From positions 102,728 through 166,727 of the forward strand of contig JASANE010003495.1 in assembly GCA_030248225.1 (NCBI GenBank): 64,000 nucleotides of DNA, read 5' to 3'. The translations under genes and the position numbers were made by a program. Every line of letters starts with the position of its first letter. Positions within the stretch are counted from its first letter, which is position 1. This stretch comes from Trileptium ribeirensis (lineage: Eukaryota > Nematoda > Enoplea > Enoplida > Thoracostomopsidae). This document shows positions 11,414 to 22,416 of the stretch, one piece after another. The notes under the pieces are model-generated. The model was not told the origin of the DNA and did no database searches. It worked only from the letters and a program-made list of their open reading frames with translations.

Positions 11414-13600
11414 TCGGCGGTTATTAAATATAGGTTTCGAATCAGTAATTGGCGATCCGGGTGTCGAATCGCTAATTTCATTCATGAAAAATTGTCGCTC
11501 ACCCACCCCGGTCACTGTTTTTGTTTATCAAATAAAGTTTACGAAAGCTGTTTTAGAAAAGGCTAAAAATTACCATTAAATGTAATATTTAATCGGCGGT
11601 TATTAAATATAGGTTTCTAATCGGTAATTGGCGATCCAGGTATCGACTCGCTAATTTCGTTCATGAAAAATTGTCGCTCACCAACCCCGGTCACTGTTTT
11701 TGTTTATCAAACGTGGGATACGAAAGCTGTTTCAGAAAATGCTAAAAAATTATCATTAAATATAGTATTCTAATCGGCGGTAATTAACTATAGTTTTCTA
11801 ATCGATAATCGGCGATTCAGGTATCGAATCGCTAATTTCGTTCATGAAAAATTGTCGCTCACCAATCCCGATCATTGTTTTGTTGATCAAACACGGGTTA
11901 CGAAAGCAGTACTAGAAAAGGCTAAACAAATTACCATTAAACATAATATTCTAATCGGCAGCAATTAAATATATATAGTTTTATAATCGGTAATTGGCGA
12001 TCCGGTATCGAATCGCAAATTTCATTCAAGAAAAATTGTCGCTCACCCACCCCGGTCACTGTTTTTGTTCATTAAATAAGGGTCATGAAAGCTGTTTTAG
12101 AAAAGGCTAAAAAAATTACCATTAAATATATTGTAATCGGCGGTAATTAAATATAATTTTCTAATCGGTAATTGGCGATCCGGGTATCGAATCGCAAATT
12201 TCATTCAAGAAAAATTGTCGCTCACCCACCCCGGTCACTGTTTTTGTTCATTAAATAAGGGTCATGAAAGCTGTTTTAGAAAAGGCTAAAAAATTACCAT
12301 TAAATATAATATTCTAATCGGCGGTTATTAAATATAGGTTTCGAATCAGTAATTGGCGATCCGGGTGTCGAATCGCTAATTTCATTCATGAAAAATTGTC
12401 GCTCACCCACCCCGGTCACTGTTTTTGTTTATCAAATAAAGTTTACGAAAGCTGTTTTAGAAAAGGCTAAAAAATTACCATTAAATATAATATTCTAATC
12501 GGCGGTTATTAAATATAGGTTTCGAATCAGTAATTGGCGATCCGGGTGTCGAATCGCTAATTTCATTCATGAAAAATTGTCGCTCACCCACCCCGGTCAC
12601 TGTTTTTGTTTATCAAATAAAGTTTACGAAAGCTGTTTTAGAAAAGGCTAAAAATTACCATTAAATGTAATATTTAATCGGCGGTTATTAAATATAGGTT
12701 TCTAATCGGTAATTGGCGATCCAGGTATCGACTCGCTAATTTCGTTCATGAAAAATTGTCGCTCACCAACCCCGGTCACTGTTTTTGTTTATCAAACGTG
12801 GGATACGAAAGCTGTTTCAGAAAATGCTAAAAAATTATCATTAAATATAGTATTCTAATCGGCGGTAATTAACTATAGTTTTCTAATCGATAATCGGCGA
12901 TTCAGGTATCGAATCGCTAATTTCGTTCATGAAAAATTGTCGCTCACCAATCCCGATCATTGTTTTGTTGATCAAACACGGGTTACGAAAGCAGTACTAG
13001 AAAAGGCTAAACAAATTACCATTAAACATAATATTCTAATCGGCAGCAATTAAATATATATAGTTTTATAATCGGTAATTGGCGATCCGGTATCGAATCG
13101 CAAATTTCATTCAAGAAAAATTGTCGCTCACCCACCCCGGTCACTGTTTTTGTTCATTAAATAAGGGTCATGAAAGCTGTTTTAGAAAAGGCTAAAAAAA
13201 TTACCATTAAATATATTTTAATCGGCGGTAATTAAATATAATTTTCTAATCGGTAATTGGCGATCCGGGTATCGAATCGCAAATTTCATTCAAGAAAAAT
13301 TGTCGCTCACCCACCCCGGTCACTGTTTTTGTTCATTAAATAAGGGTCATGAAAGCTGTTTTAGAAAATGCTAAAAAATTACCATTAAATATAATATTTT
13401 AATCGGCGGTAATTAAATATAATTTTCTAATCTGTAATTGGCGATTCAGGTATCGAATCGCTAATTTCGTTCATGAAAAATTGTCGGTCACCAACTCTGA
13501 TCACTGTTTTTGTTCATCGAACACGGGTTACGGAAGCTGTTTTAGAAAAAGCTACAAAAATTACCATTAAATATAATATTCTAATCGGTGGTAATAACCA
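11266..13600 (+). repeat. 180-bp satellite derived from the F-box gene's last exon
   Basis: The motif GGCGAT plus following sequence recurs at 11270 (inside the gene), 11451, 11630, 11811, 11996, 12174, 12354, 12536, 12714, 12896, 13081, 13259 and 13440, with spacings of 178-185. Each unit carries the last about 48 codons, the stop and 3'-UTR sequence. Units outside the gene have frameshifts and in-frame stops. Units 11451-12353 recur almost exactly at 12536-13439, a 1085-nt offset, so a six-unit block was duplicated as a higher-order repeat. Confidence 0.92.
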
Positions 13601-14059
13601 GAATCGCGGAAGTTAAAATAGAAATGGCATGGCATACTTAGGTGATCCACCCAAATACAATTATATATATATATATATATATTGTTTACAATATAACGGG
13701 TTAACTACTTATATCGTTATAAAGAAATATATCAGGGCACAGTACATGTTTACTACGTAGCAGTATAAAAGGCAGGTTGAGATCTCTTGTACAATTAAAC
13801 TAACCAAATACATTATAAATATTGCAGCGGATGGTTGACATTTTAAAATCTTGAAATAAAATTTATACGTCAACGTGGCTGATGAAATTTTAATGTATAT
13901 ATTATAGTATCCCCAACTACCGTTCTGCCTTCGGTGCACTAAATTCTAGAAAAATACGAAATTTTAAAGCCAAATACGCAGCGTTATACTAAAAATGCAT
14001 AACCCATTATGCTATTTTACCGCAAAGATATAGTCACGTAGTTGTGCCTTTTACTACTT
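13601..14059. other. Spacer with (TA)n microsatellite
   Basis: A TA dinucleotide run lies at 13661-13682. Otherwise AT-rich with no supported feature. Confidence 0.5.
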
Positions 14060-15420
14060 TCCGCTATGTCCAAAGTTGAAGTCTGAAACGACGACGGTCC
14101 AAACAAATTTCTGCTCGTTTCGGGATTCGGCTTTAGCTGATGCTACTAAACTCTGCGCTGCAAATGGCGTAGCACCAAAGTCATTAGTCCGCCAGCTCAA
14201 AGAAAATGTGAACACTTACTCGAGCAAAATCGTAAGTAAGGTAACCGATTACATACGAAGTCGGTGACCAAACAAAATTCTTCATTCTGCTGAAAAAGGC
14301 GAGCACCAAAACGCAAACCACTGTTGAAGTGGTCAAAGATTACAGCGGTAAAAATATATCTGACATCAACAGCGGGCTAACTAGTTGGACGGAACACTTC
14401 CCCAATTTGCTGAATGCTAAAGAACCGGATAATCGATTCCGAGACGACGAGCTTGGATGGCAGAGACTGTAATTTGCAGACAATAATGAAGAACCGTCAT
14501 CGGAGCTTGAAATCAAAACAGCGATAAAATCGCTGAAAATAGAAAAGCAGCAGGTAAAGATGGAATTGTACTCGAAGTTTTCAAAGCTGGTTGTCAACCC
14601 ATTGTTTTAGGCTTTACATCAGCTTTTTAGGCATATGCATATGATAATACAATAAAATCCCAGCTGTTTGGAACACGGTAATTAATAATACATATCTTTA
14701 AGAAAGGCGACCACACTTTGTGCGAAAACTATAGAGGCATATTATTGCTCAATATTGCTTTTTAAACCTTGGAAGCTATGGTTGTGAACAGATTCATAGT
14801 CATAGTCCATCGAGGCAAGTCAATACACGAAGGGCAGACAGGGTTCCGTGCATGCAGAGGTTGTGTTGATCAAATATCAACCTTGCACCAAATATTAGAG
14901 CTTCGTCTTGAATTCAAGCAACCATCAATCGTGACTTTTGTAGATTTTGAGGCAGTTTTTGACTACGTTGATCGTCAGGTTCGGTCGTTATAATATAATG
15001 GAAACTGATGGCATTTCGCCGAAGATACTAAGTATCATCAAATAAATATACGGTAATACAAACAGCCAAGTTCGAGCGTATAACATCACTTATATACCTC
15101 TGATGGTTTTACTTTTCGCGCAAGAGTTAGACAAGGATCAATACAATCACGTCTGCTGTTTAACTATGTTGTTGACTGGTTTCTGTCAATGGCACTAAAT
15201 AATCGAACCTGCGGAATCGTTGTAAACAGTCATGACTTTCGATATCTGACCTGGCGTACGATGAAGTCATAGCACTGCTAGCAGAGTCGGAGATCTAGAT
15301 ACAACAGTTCGTCAACCGGCTAACTTACCACGGCAGCCGGGTTATACATCTTCTAAATTGATGCTACAAGATGAAAGCACCATAATCGTGTTCACGGGCA
15401 CAAAAATGCCCCTAATGCAA
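14060..15420 (+). pseudogene. RTE-type LINE reverse transcriptase, decayed
   Basis: Broken plus-strand frames read through recognisable RT landmarks: WTEHFPNLLNAKE then IKTAIKSLKIEKQQVKM (14360-14570), GFRACRGCVDQISTLHQILE and FVDFEAVFDYVDR (14835-14975), and RVRQGSIQSRLLFNYV (about 15120-15170). Where the YADD catalytic box should be (about 15250-15290) the frame reads LAYDEVIALLAESE, so the catalytic centre is damaged. Many stops and frameshifts; no function is left. Same broad family as the fragment at 4260. Confidence 0.75.
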
Positions 15421-16439
15421 AATTACTGCCATTTCTTAAGGATCTGTGAGCTATTCACGCTACACCTACTAGGTATGTAATTTTTCCAAAAAATAGCACT
15501 CAAGACAGATGAATTTGTAAACTGATCAATCATATGGAGAATCGATCCTGTGGATATCAAAAACCGAATATCTGTAACCGACTGCGGGGTAAATAATGGT
15601 AAATGCATCCGAATGCTGTGCATCAAACAATTCAAACTAACGAAGCAGCAGCGAATACACTTCGATATGAGCTAGAGATTCCATCAAAACGGTTAAAATG
15701 TTCCAAATTATGAAAAAATCAACACAGGGATTTAATATTTTAATTTAATTCAATTTCACTTTTACTCTTAATTCGTATTATCGAAAACATGTACATTATT
15801 GCAATAAATTATAGTTATTAATATGCCAAAATCCACAAATTTTATTAAAAATTTTGGGAATAAAATGTAGCTAAAATTAAGTTGAACTTCTGGCTTACAA
15901 GAAAATTTGGTATTCTCCCAGAATCGAGCCAACAACATATTCTTAATGTCTTGGAACCGGTACAAGGTCTGAAACCTGCATAAAAACGTTGAAAACAACA
16001 ATTTAGTCATACAAAACTTTTTGGATCATTTTCAGAAGGCCAAAATTGGTCAATTATAAAGATACAATGATAATCGTGGTACCCCAATCGACTCATATGA
16101 GCGAGTCGATTCAGAAAATGTCCACACTGGCCGAATTTGACAATTTTTTGGTTCGTTCTCAAAAAATTTTCCTGAATAAAATGTTTTTAATTTTTATATC
16201 ATTCGTACCGCATTCACGTGATGAGTCCGAAATAATTAATTTATATGAAATCTTAAGCCGAAACTCATACATGCTGACGCTCCAAGGTGTCAGGGTAGTG
16301 TAGTCTGGGTTGGCGGAGGGGGTTCATCTCAGAAGGATAAAGGCCTTTGGGGGAGACCTCCACGGGGGTCCTCGTAAATGTTGACGACCTCACTACGTCG
16401 AAGACCTTTGTTTGGTGTCAATTTACACACTCTATTGTT
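15421..16439. other. Gene-less spacer
   Basis: AT-rich. Short open frames at 15768-16010 and 16046-16303 match nothing I recognise. 16290-16380 is locally G-rich. No supported feature. Confidence 0.4.
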
Positions 16440-17470
16440 GCTAAAATTATCCGTTTCTTCAAGTTCCCAGGTTTCCCGTTTCCCAACATTTTTCACTGCT
16501 CAGGTTTGTCGAGTTTCCTGTTTTCCACATTTCCACCTTTTCTAAGATTCCCGTTCCCGAGTTTTTCGGGTTTCCAGTCTCCCACATTTTCCAGTTTCCT
16601 AACCTTCCTACAGCATGAGTTTCCCGTTACCTAATCGTTTCCAGTTTTCCAACAATTTCTGGTCTCCCAAGTTTCCTGTTTTCCAACCTTTTCCAGTTTC
16701 TCAAGATTTTCCTGTTTCCAACTTTTCTGTCTGGCAAAATTTCCAGTTTCCCGTTTACCAGATTTACCATGTTTCTCGTTTAAAACATTTTCCCATTTCT
16801 TGTTTCTCAGTGTCCCAAACCTTCGAATTCCTAAGTTTCCTGTTTCCCCACATTTTGGTATTTCCCGCGTTTACCCACAGTTTGCTGAGTGTTCCACTCT
16901 TCATATTTTCGAGTTTCACATGTTTCCCCGGCCCCCTCATTTTCCAGTTTTCCAATATCTTTAATTCTATTAAATATCATCCCGTCTCGGTTTCTCAGCA
17001 TTTTCCCGCTTCGCAAGTTTCTACATTGTCCTGTTTCTCATGATTCTATAATAATTTTTAATTTCCCCAGTTTGATATTTTTCTCAACCTTTTCCAGTTT
17101 CTCAACGTTTTTCCACCTCCTGAGTTTTCCGTTGCTTAACCTCATTCCGTTTCCCAGGTTAACGTGTTCCTAACATTTTGCATTTCCCGACTTTATCACT
17201 TACCGATGCTTTACGTTACCCCATGTTTTCCCATTTCTCGAGTTTCTCACATTCTGCAGTTCCCGACATACCGTATTTTCCAGTTTCCCAAATTTCCCTG
17301 GTTTCTCAGTCCCGCATTTTTAGTCTCCAATTATTGAATTTCCCGTTTTCCAACATTTTCCAGTTTCTTTAATTTTTGTCGTTTGCCTTACATCTTTGCT
17401 ATGTCTCTCGTGTTCCGAATCTTACCATTTCCCGTTTTCCAAGATTCCTTCCCCATCTTTCCAAAAATCC
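16440..17470. repeat. Pyrimidine-rich degenerate repeat (TTTCCAGTTTCCC-type)
   Basis: About 1 kb of plus-strand sequence built from irregular 10-15 nt words such as TTTCCAGTTTCC, TTTCCCGTTTTCC and ACATTTTCCAGTTTC. Purines on this strand are few, so open frames appear in several frames as by-products. Diverged simple sequence; possible H-DNA former. Confidence 0.8.
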
Positions 17471-20014
17471 CAAATTTTAAAAAATCAATGACCAGGGCTT
17501 AAAACAATGAACTAAAAAATATACAATTTTATGTGTGTCTATTAAGTCACACATCACATAAAACTTAATTTTCCTGCGGGAAGCTAGAAGCCCCTAAAGT
17601 TGACATGGGCCATATGCGCTATATACACAAATCTCGCTTGGTTGCGACGTTCCTTACGGATAGTCGTCCACCAATAGCTCATAACCGGGGTTGGTGGTAG
17701 TTAGTGTAAGAGAATCGGAGTTAAGCAGCACGGGTTCAATCAGTCGCCACCTCAAAACATTGTTCAACATCTTGCGATGTATTCAAACAAGGAAATGGTT
17801 ATATATGTCTTGTCATTAAAACAGCCAATCGGCTCGGGTAAGTTCATAGTAGTATTGCCCACATGTGGTGCACGACTAACTCATCGTACATATATTATTG
17901 CAGTTGCACCGAAAATGCTAGCGCTTACTATATTTAGCATTGCTTTATTGTTAATAAAAATGCTTTACAGTATATATTCGAAGTCACAATGGCGAAATAC
18001 TGGCATGGTTTACGGGTTGTAAGCGTCAGACCCGGGTGATCACTTCATATTAAATAGCATAACAGAAAAGTTCGCCGACCCACAGCGACGACTACGGTTC
18101 GTTCGATTGCCGTTGCACAGAAAATGTTTGCTTTTTATCTATATTTAGCACGTGTTTTATTCTTTAATAAAGATCAAGCGTATGATGCTTCATTTAGGTA
18201 CAGCATAATTAACCTTTTATGGCAAATTTTTAGAAAAATTTGATACTTTTAAACTATATTTAGGATTGCAACCATTTAAGCATCATCAAAGTTTGTAGCA
18301 AAACCAAATTTTGAAAAATTCTTCTCTATAATATAATCTGTATTGTTCATTATTTTGGAAATTTATGTAAAAATCAATAAAAACTTTTTAACATTTAACA
18401 ATTTATAGCGAATGATGGCAGTTAAGGGCAATTGAATACCATTAGTAATCGCTTCACTAATTTATTCACTTACGGTATCTGAAGCCATAGTTTACATTAG
18501 TAAATTGCGAACGCAACTGATTTGTAAACAAAGCTAGTTTGTATCTCGCAATATTATGCTTAAAGTATAATTGTATATAATATTGTTAAGCATTTTAGCT
18601 CTTCATTTAGTATCACCGTGCTACAAAATTAGTATAATGCTAAAAAGTAACATAAATTCCAAATTGTTGTACACTTAGGAATGCTTACATTGCCAGATAT
18701 TCAGAGCAGTTATGTATGCTAAAAATATTGCATAATGCTATTTACCATATATATACATTTTGAGTGTGAAAGATGTGCCGTAACAATATGGCGCGCAGGT
18801 ATGTAAACATTCCAGTCAATTAGAAACGTTTATGCGCCAGGCTTAATCTTTCTCTACTTATTTAAGTACCGTTAATAATATGCCGCGCGCCACATACATT
18901 TACCAGCATGGAATTCCACACCCTTTCCTGCCCACACACTGCCTGCGGGGCAGTAAATTTACCTCGCACCGTTTCCAACCCTACACAACCGTCTTAAATG
19001 TATATACATGCCGATGCATGGATTCAAAGGAGACTCCCGATCAAGGCGCGTCGAAATTTTCCAAAAAAAGGACCATTGGCAAAAATGAGCTCGCGACGGG
19101 AGGGCATGGCGGTGGTGAACTGTTTTGTCACCACCCCTGAGACTTCAGAGCATGTATGGTATACACAATGTAGTGTTCCCATTCTACACGAGGAAGCGAA
19201 CAACTCTGGAATGGCTTAGACAGTGCACACAGATTGTAGCCAAGCGGTCGAAGTTTCATAATCAAATAAATTCGTTCGATATAAACTGATTATTTTCTTA
19301 CGCGGATCTACTAGAACAAGTAGGAGCGCTGTAAACAAGACGTTAATATACCTACAACTGCTTGCCGATCTATATTTGGGTATTTTTGCTACATTTGTCT
19401 TAAGTACTCGGACAGATATCCAAATTCTTAACCAGACAAATGGAGACTATACCTTCTGTGATGTTGGCTGTTTCCCTACAAAAATTTTTGTAAACACCTG
19501 TACATGATTGGTATCAATGTCTTTTGTAAACAAAAGCAAAATAAAATCTCTATCCATTCAACACAGTTGTTCTGTGAAATCCAATTCTCATATGAACGCG
19601 GATCCATAAAAAGTATCATTGTTGAAACAATTTTTCTGAAACACCACGATGAGTATACATATATACAGTAAAACAGTAGCCATTAATCCAACTTTCAACA
19701 AAACGCATAAGGCCTTAGTTTTAATGATTGTACGATCCAATAATAAAACCAAAAGTGCATAGCAACTTTTGTTTTAAAATTCACAAACTATGTAAATATG
19801 CCACAATAATTAGGTAGATATATCCAACAATATATAACAAAAACAGAAACCCTGCTGAAATTTTTCGATAAAAGATTGCAAACTATTCTTTGTGGTGTGC
19901 TGATACGCAAAAATTATGTTCGCGAAGTTTATAAACAATAGGGGACTATAATACAAATAAGTACTATAATTTTTGTAGGTTCCTGCATGCAACTACGAGA
20001 CCTTTTATAGGGTT
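17471..20014. other. Intergenic region
   Basis: A diverged duplication is visible: GCAGTTGCACCGAAAATG near 17900 followed by TATATTTAGCA recurs near 18105 as CGTTGCACAGAAAATG followed by TATATTTAGCA. 18880-19220 is less AT-rich but has no recognisable domain. No gene is supported. Confidence 0.45.
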
Positions 20015-20022
20015 CTTTTAAG

Positions 20023-20689
20023 TAGTGTTGAACAACGGCCGGTTTCGAAATCAAAAGGCCGGACGTAAAAGATTTTCGAGCGGTCGACCGTCAACGCCTA
20101 ACGGCTGAGCGACGGTAAATGGACGTCTGACTGTCAAGAAGCTTCTCTTACTACGATACAAATTTAAAATTTGCATATGCTTCTTCAGTATTTATCAAAA
20201 AACCGAAATGCATATGATTTCGCACAACGGTACTACAGCAAGTGTCGAATCCTACGCCAAGACATACTATAGCAAAACTGTATATATATACTATATTTAA
20301 GTGTTGAGCGACGGCTGGCTTTGAGATTTATCATTAGACATTGTGACGAATAATAAACATGCATGTTATAAGCTTAAATAGAACAGGATGTTATCAGAAA
20401 GTACAAAATCCTTGCATGTTGGTTATACGCGATTATAAATACACTCATCAAAAATTTCCACCAGTGTGGTTTAATTCATTTAGTAGTAAACATATAGAAC
20501 ATGCACGGACGAGCGATGGCACATAACTGATTATCAACGGCTTTCGCGACTGCCCACAAAAATATAATATTGTTAACGGTCAGCTGACGGATTCGCGGCC
20601 GTTAAAAGTCGGAAAATTATTAGTGACCCGTCGTTGGCCGGGACAATCTTCGCTCGGCCCACAGCTTTCACCGACGTTGCTCAACACTG
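20023..20689. mobile_element. hAT-like MITE with 8-bp target-site duplication
   Basis: Begins TAGTGTTGAACAACGG and ends with the inverse of CAGTGTTGAGCAACGTCG. The flanks are CTTTTAAG (20015-20022) and CTTTTGAG (20690-20697), 7 of 8 identical, as expected for a hAT insertion. A further TIR-like GTGTTGAGCGACGGCTGG occurs at about 20301, suggesting nesting or internal duplication. No transposase. Confidence 0.75.
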
Positions 20690-20697
20690 CTTTTGAG

Positions 20698-22162
20698 AGG
20701 AACTCTAGAGTGGCATACTGTACACAATTATTATACACAAACGTATCTTTAACTTAATATATACCTACATGTGAGTTACTTATACTCTTGTTGATGCTAA
20801 AGAATAGCCTTAAGCATTGAAGCAACCAAAACGTTTTGCGTGCGCGAATTGGGTTAAATAAAGCCTTTTAATGTGCTAGTTGAAAGTTTTGCTCAAAATC
20901 TCAACAGATATTCCATATTATTACAACATTCGTTTACGTTTAACGACCAACCAGGTTTCGAATGGATCCTACTTTTAGTCAGTTTATTAGATATGGAACA
21001 AACCAAGCGTTGGCGTTCGGACGTAAATGCCAACGAAAACGGCAAAAATTATAGTTGTTGAGGTCAGGTTTCGAGTTGATTTCGTATGAACGCAGCTGAA
21101 GACGTTACTTCCATTACAAATAATTAGCCAGGAAACATATATACATATGGTATTTAATGTGCACGATATGTACCTATACTCCTGGGCATAGCTAATGGCG
21201 GAAATAACAATTCATTATCCTAGGTTACAAATCATTATTAACTTAAAGCTTAATAAGTAAAAGAAACAACAAAATTAACATTTTACAGATCACCTGGTTG
21301 CAACAAATAATTTAACGTACCGCTGTAATATTCGAGCGGATTACAGGTAGTCAAATGTCCTTAGATTCAGAGCTCGTCATCATACACAACTGAACTGCAA
21401 CTATTTATGCGTGAATAAACTTAAGCTGACGCTTCCAACATCCTTTTTTAACACGACGCACAAAACGCTGTTAGAGAACGAAACAGTCATTGTAATAGTC
21501 AGCTCGAGATTCAAAAATTTCATTTCGCGAACGCGAGTCTCTGATTGCAAAACGGGCTAATTTCTGTTCGCTAACACAATGCACCCATTTGTTCTTTTCC
21601 ACAAGTTCCGTTTCACGGTGCATTAGGCGTTTGTTAGTTACGCTAACACATTCGTTTAATTGGTGACAATCCGTGTAGTTCGTAAAAATCACATGCCGTG
21701 CCTAAATTATAAAAAAGTAAACGAGTTGTATTTTCGTTCGATAACAAAATAAAAAAATTCAATTCAAAATGACTAACGTTCCCTATAACCGGTTACTGAA
21801 TGTTTCAGAACTAGTCGTTAATAGGCCAATATTTTGTTTCTTAACGTTTTGAATGTGATGCCCAAAACAGCAATGCTATGTTCTTATGTTGACGGATGTT
21901 TGGTGCACATAACAAGCGATCGCCAATCGCTAATGGCGCAACGGGATGTAATTTAACACACCGTAAGTTTACTCATTCAGGGTGAAATTTGATACTCTTC
22001 ACAAAACATAGCCTAAACAAATGTATATAAAATGTTTTGTGGCTTACAAAAGTATAAAAATAGTCAAATATCATGCAACGCAAACAGGCTAGATTATATA
22101 CGACTGCTGTTGTCAGAAATCGAGCTAAAGTCTAACAACTTATTTGATTCGTAATTATCAAT
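20698..22162. other. Intergenic region, 3' of METAP1
   Basis: Contains the presumed METAP1 3' UTR (minus strand). I see no canonical AATAAA within about 600 nt past the stop. Nothing else recognised. Confidence 0.4.
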
Positions 22163-22416
22163 TTATCCGTTACACGATTCGGGATTCCAATGGTCTAGAA
22201 ACCAAGGCTGTCCGTTTTTCGCTTGTCGCTTGGTTAAAATTTCAACACCAGTTTCGGTAACAAGCAGCGTTTGCTCAAACTGTGCCGACCGCTTGCCATC
22301 TGCGGTCACTGCAGTCCACTCATCTTGCCACGATATATCCCGCCAAACGCCTTCATTGATCATCGGCTCGATTGTAAAACAATTGCCCGGTCGCATTACA
22401 CCGATTGCTTTATTGT
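22163..22416 (-). CDS. METAP1: METAP1 exon 12 (C-terminal, ligands E336 and E367)
   Basis: 254 nt after acceptor CTATTACAG|AC. Contains [11 protein letters not shown] (E336) and [16 protein letters not shown] (E367), then a lineage-specific tail ending WNPESCNG and TAA. Confidence 0.95.

Noticed and set aside
16440..17372. Several open frames on both strands
   Set aside because: By-products of a pyrimidine-rich, stop-poor simple sequence.
17685..17755. tRNA-like stretch with GGGTTCAATCAG
   Set aside because: The B-box is incomplete and no cloverleaf forms; too weak for a tRNA or SINE call.
18880..19220. Less AT-rich stretch with overlapping open frames
   Set aside because: No domain or splice structure recognised; could be an eroded element.
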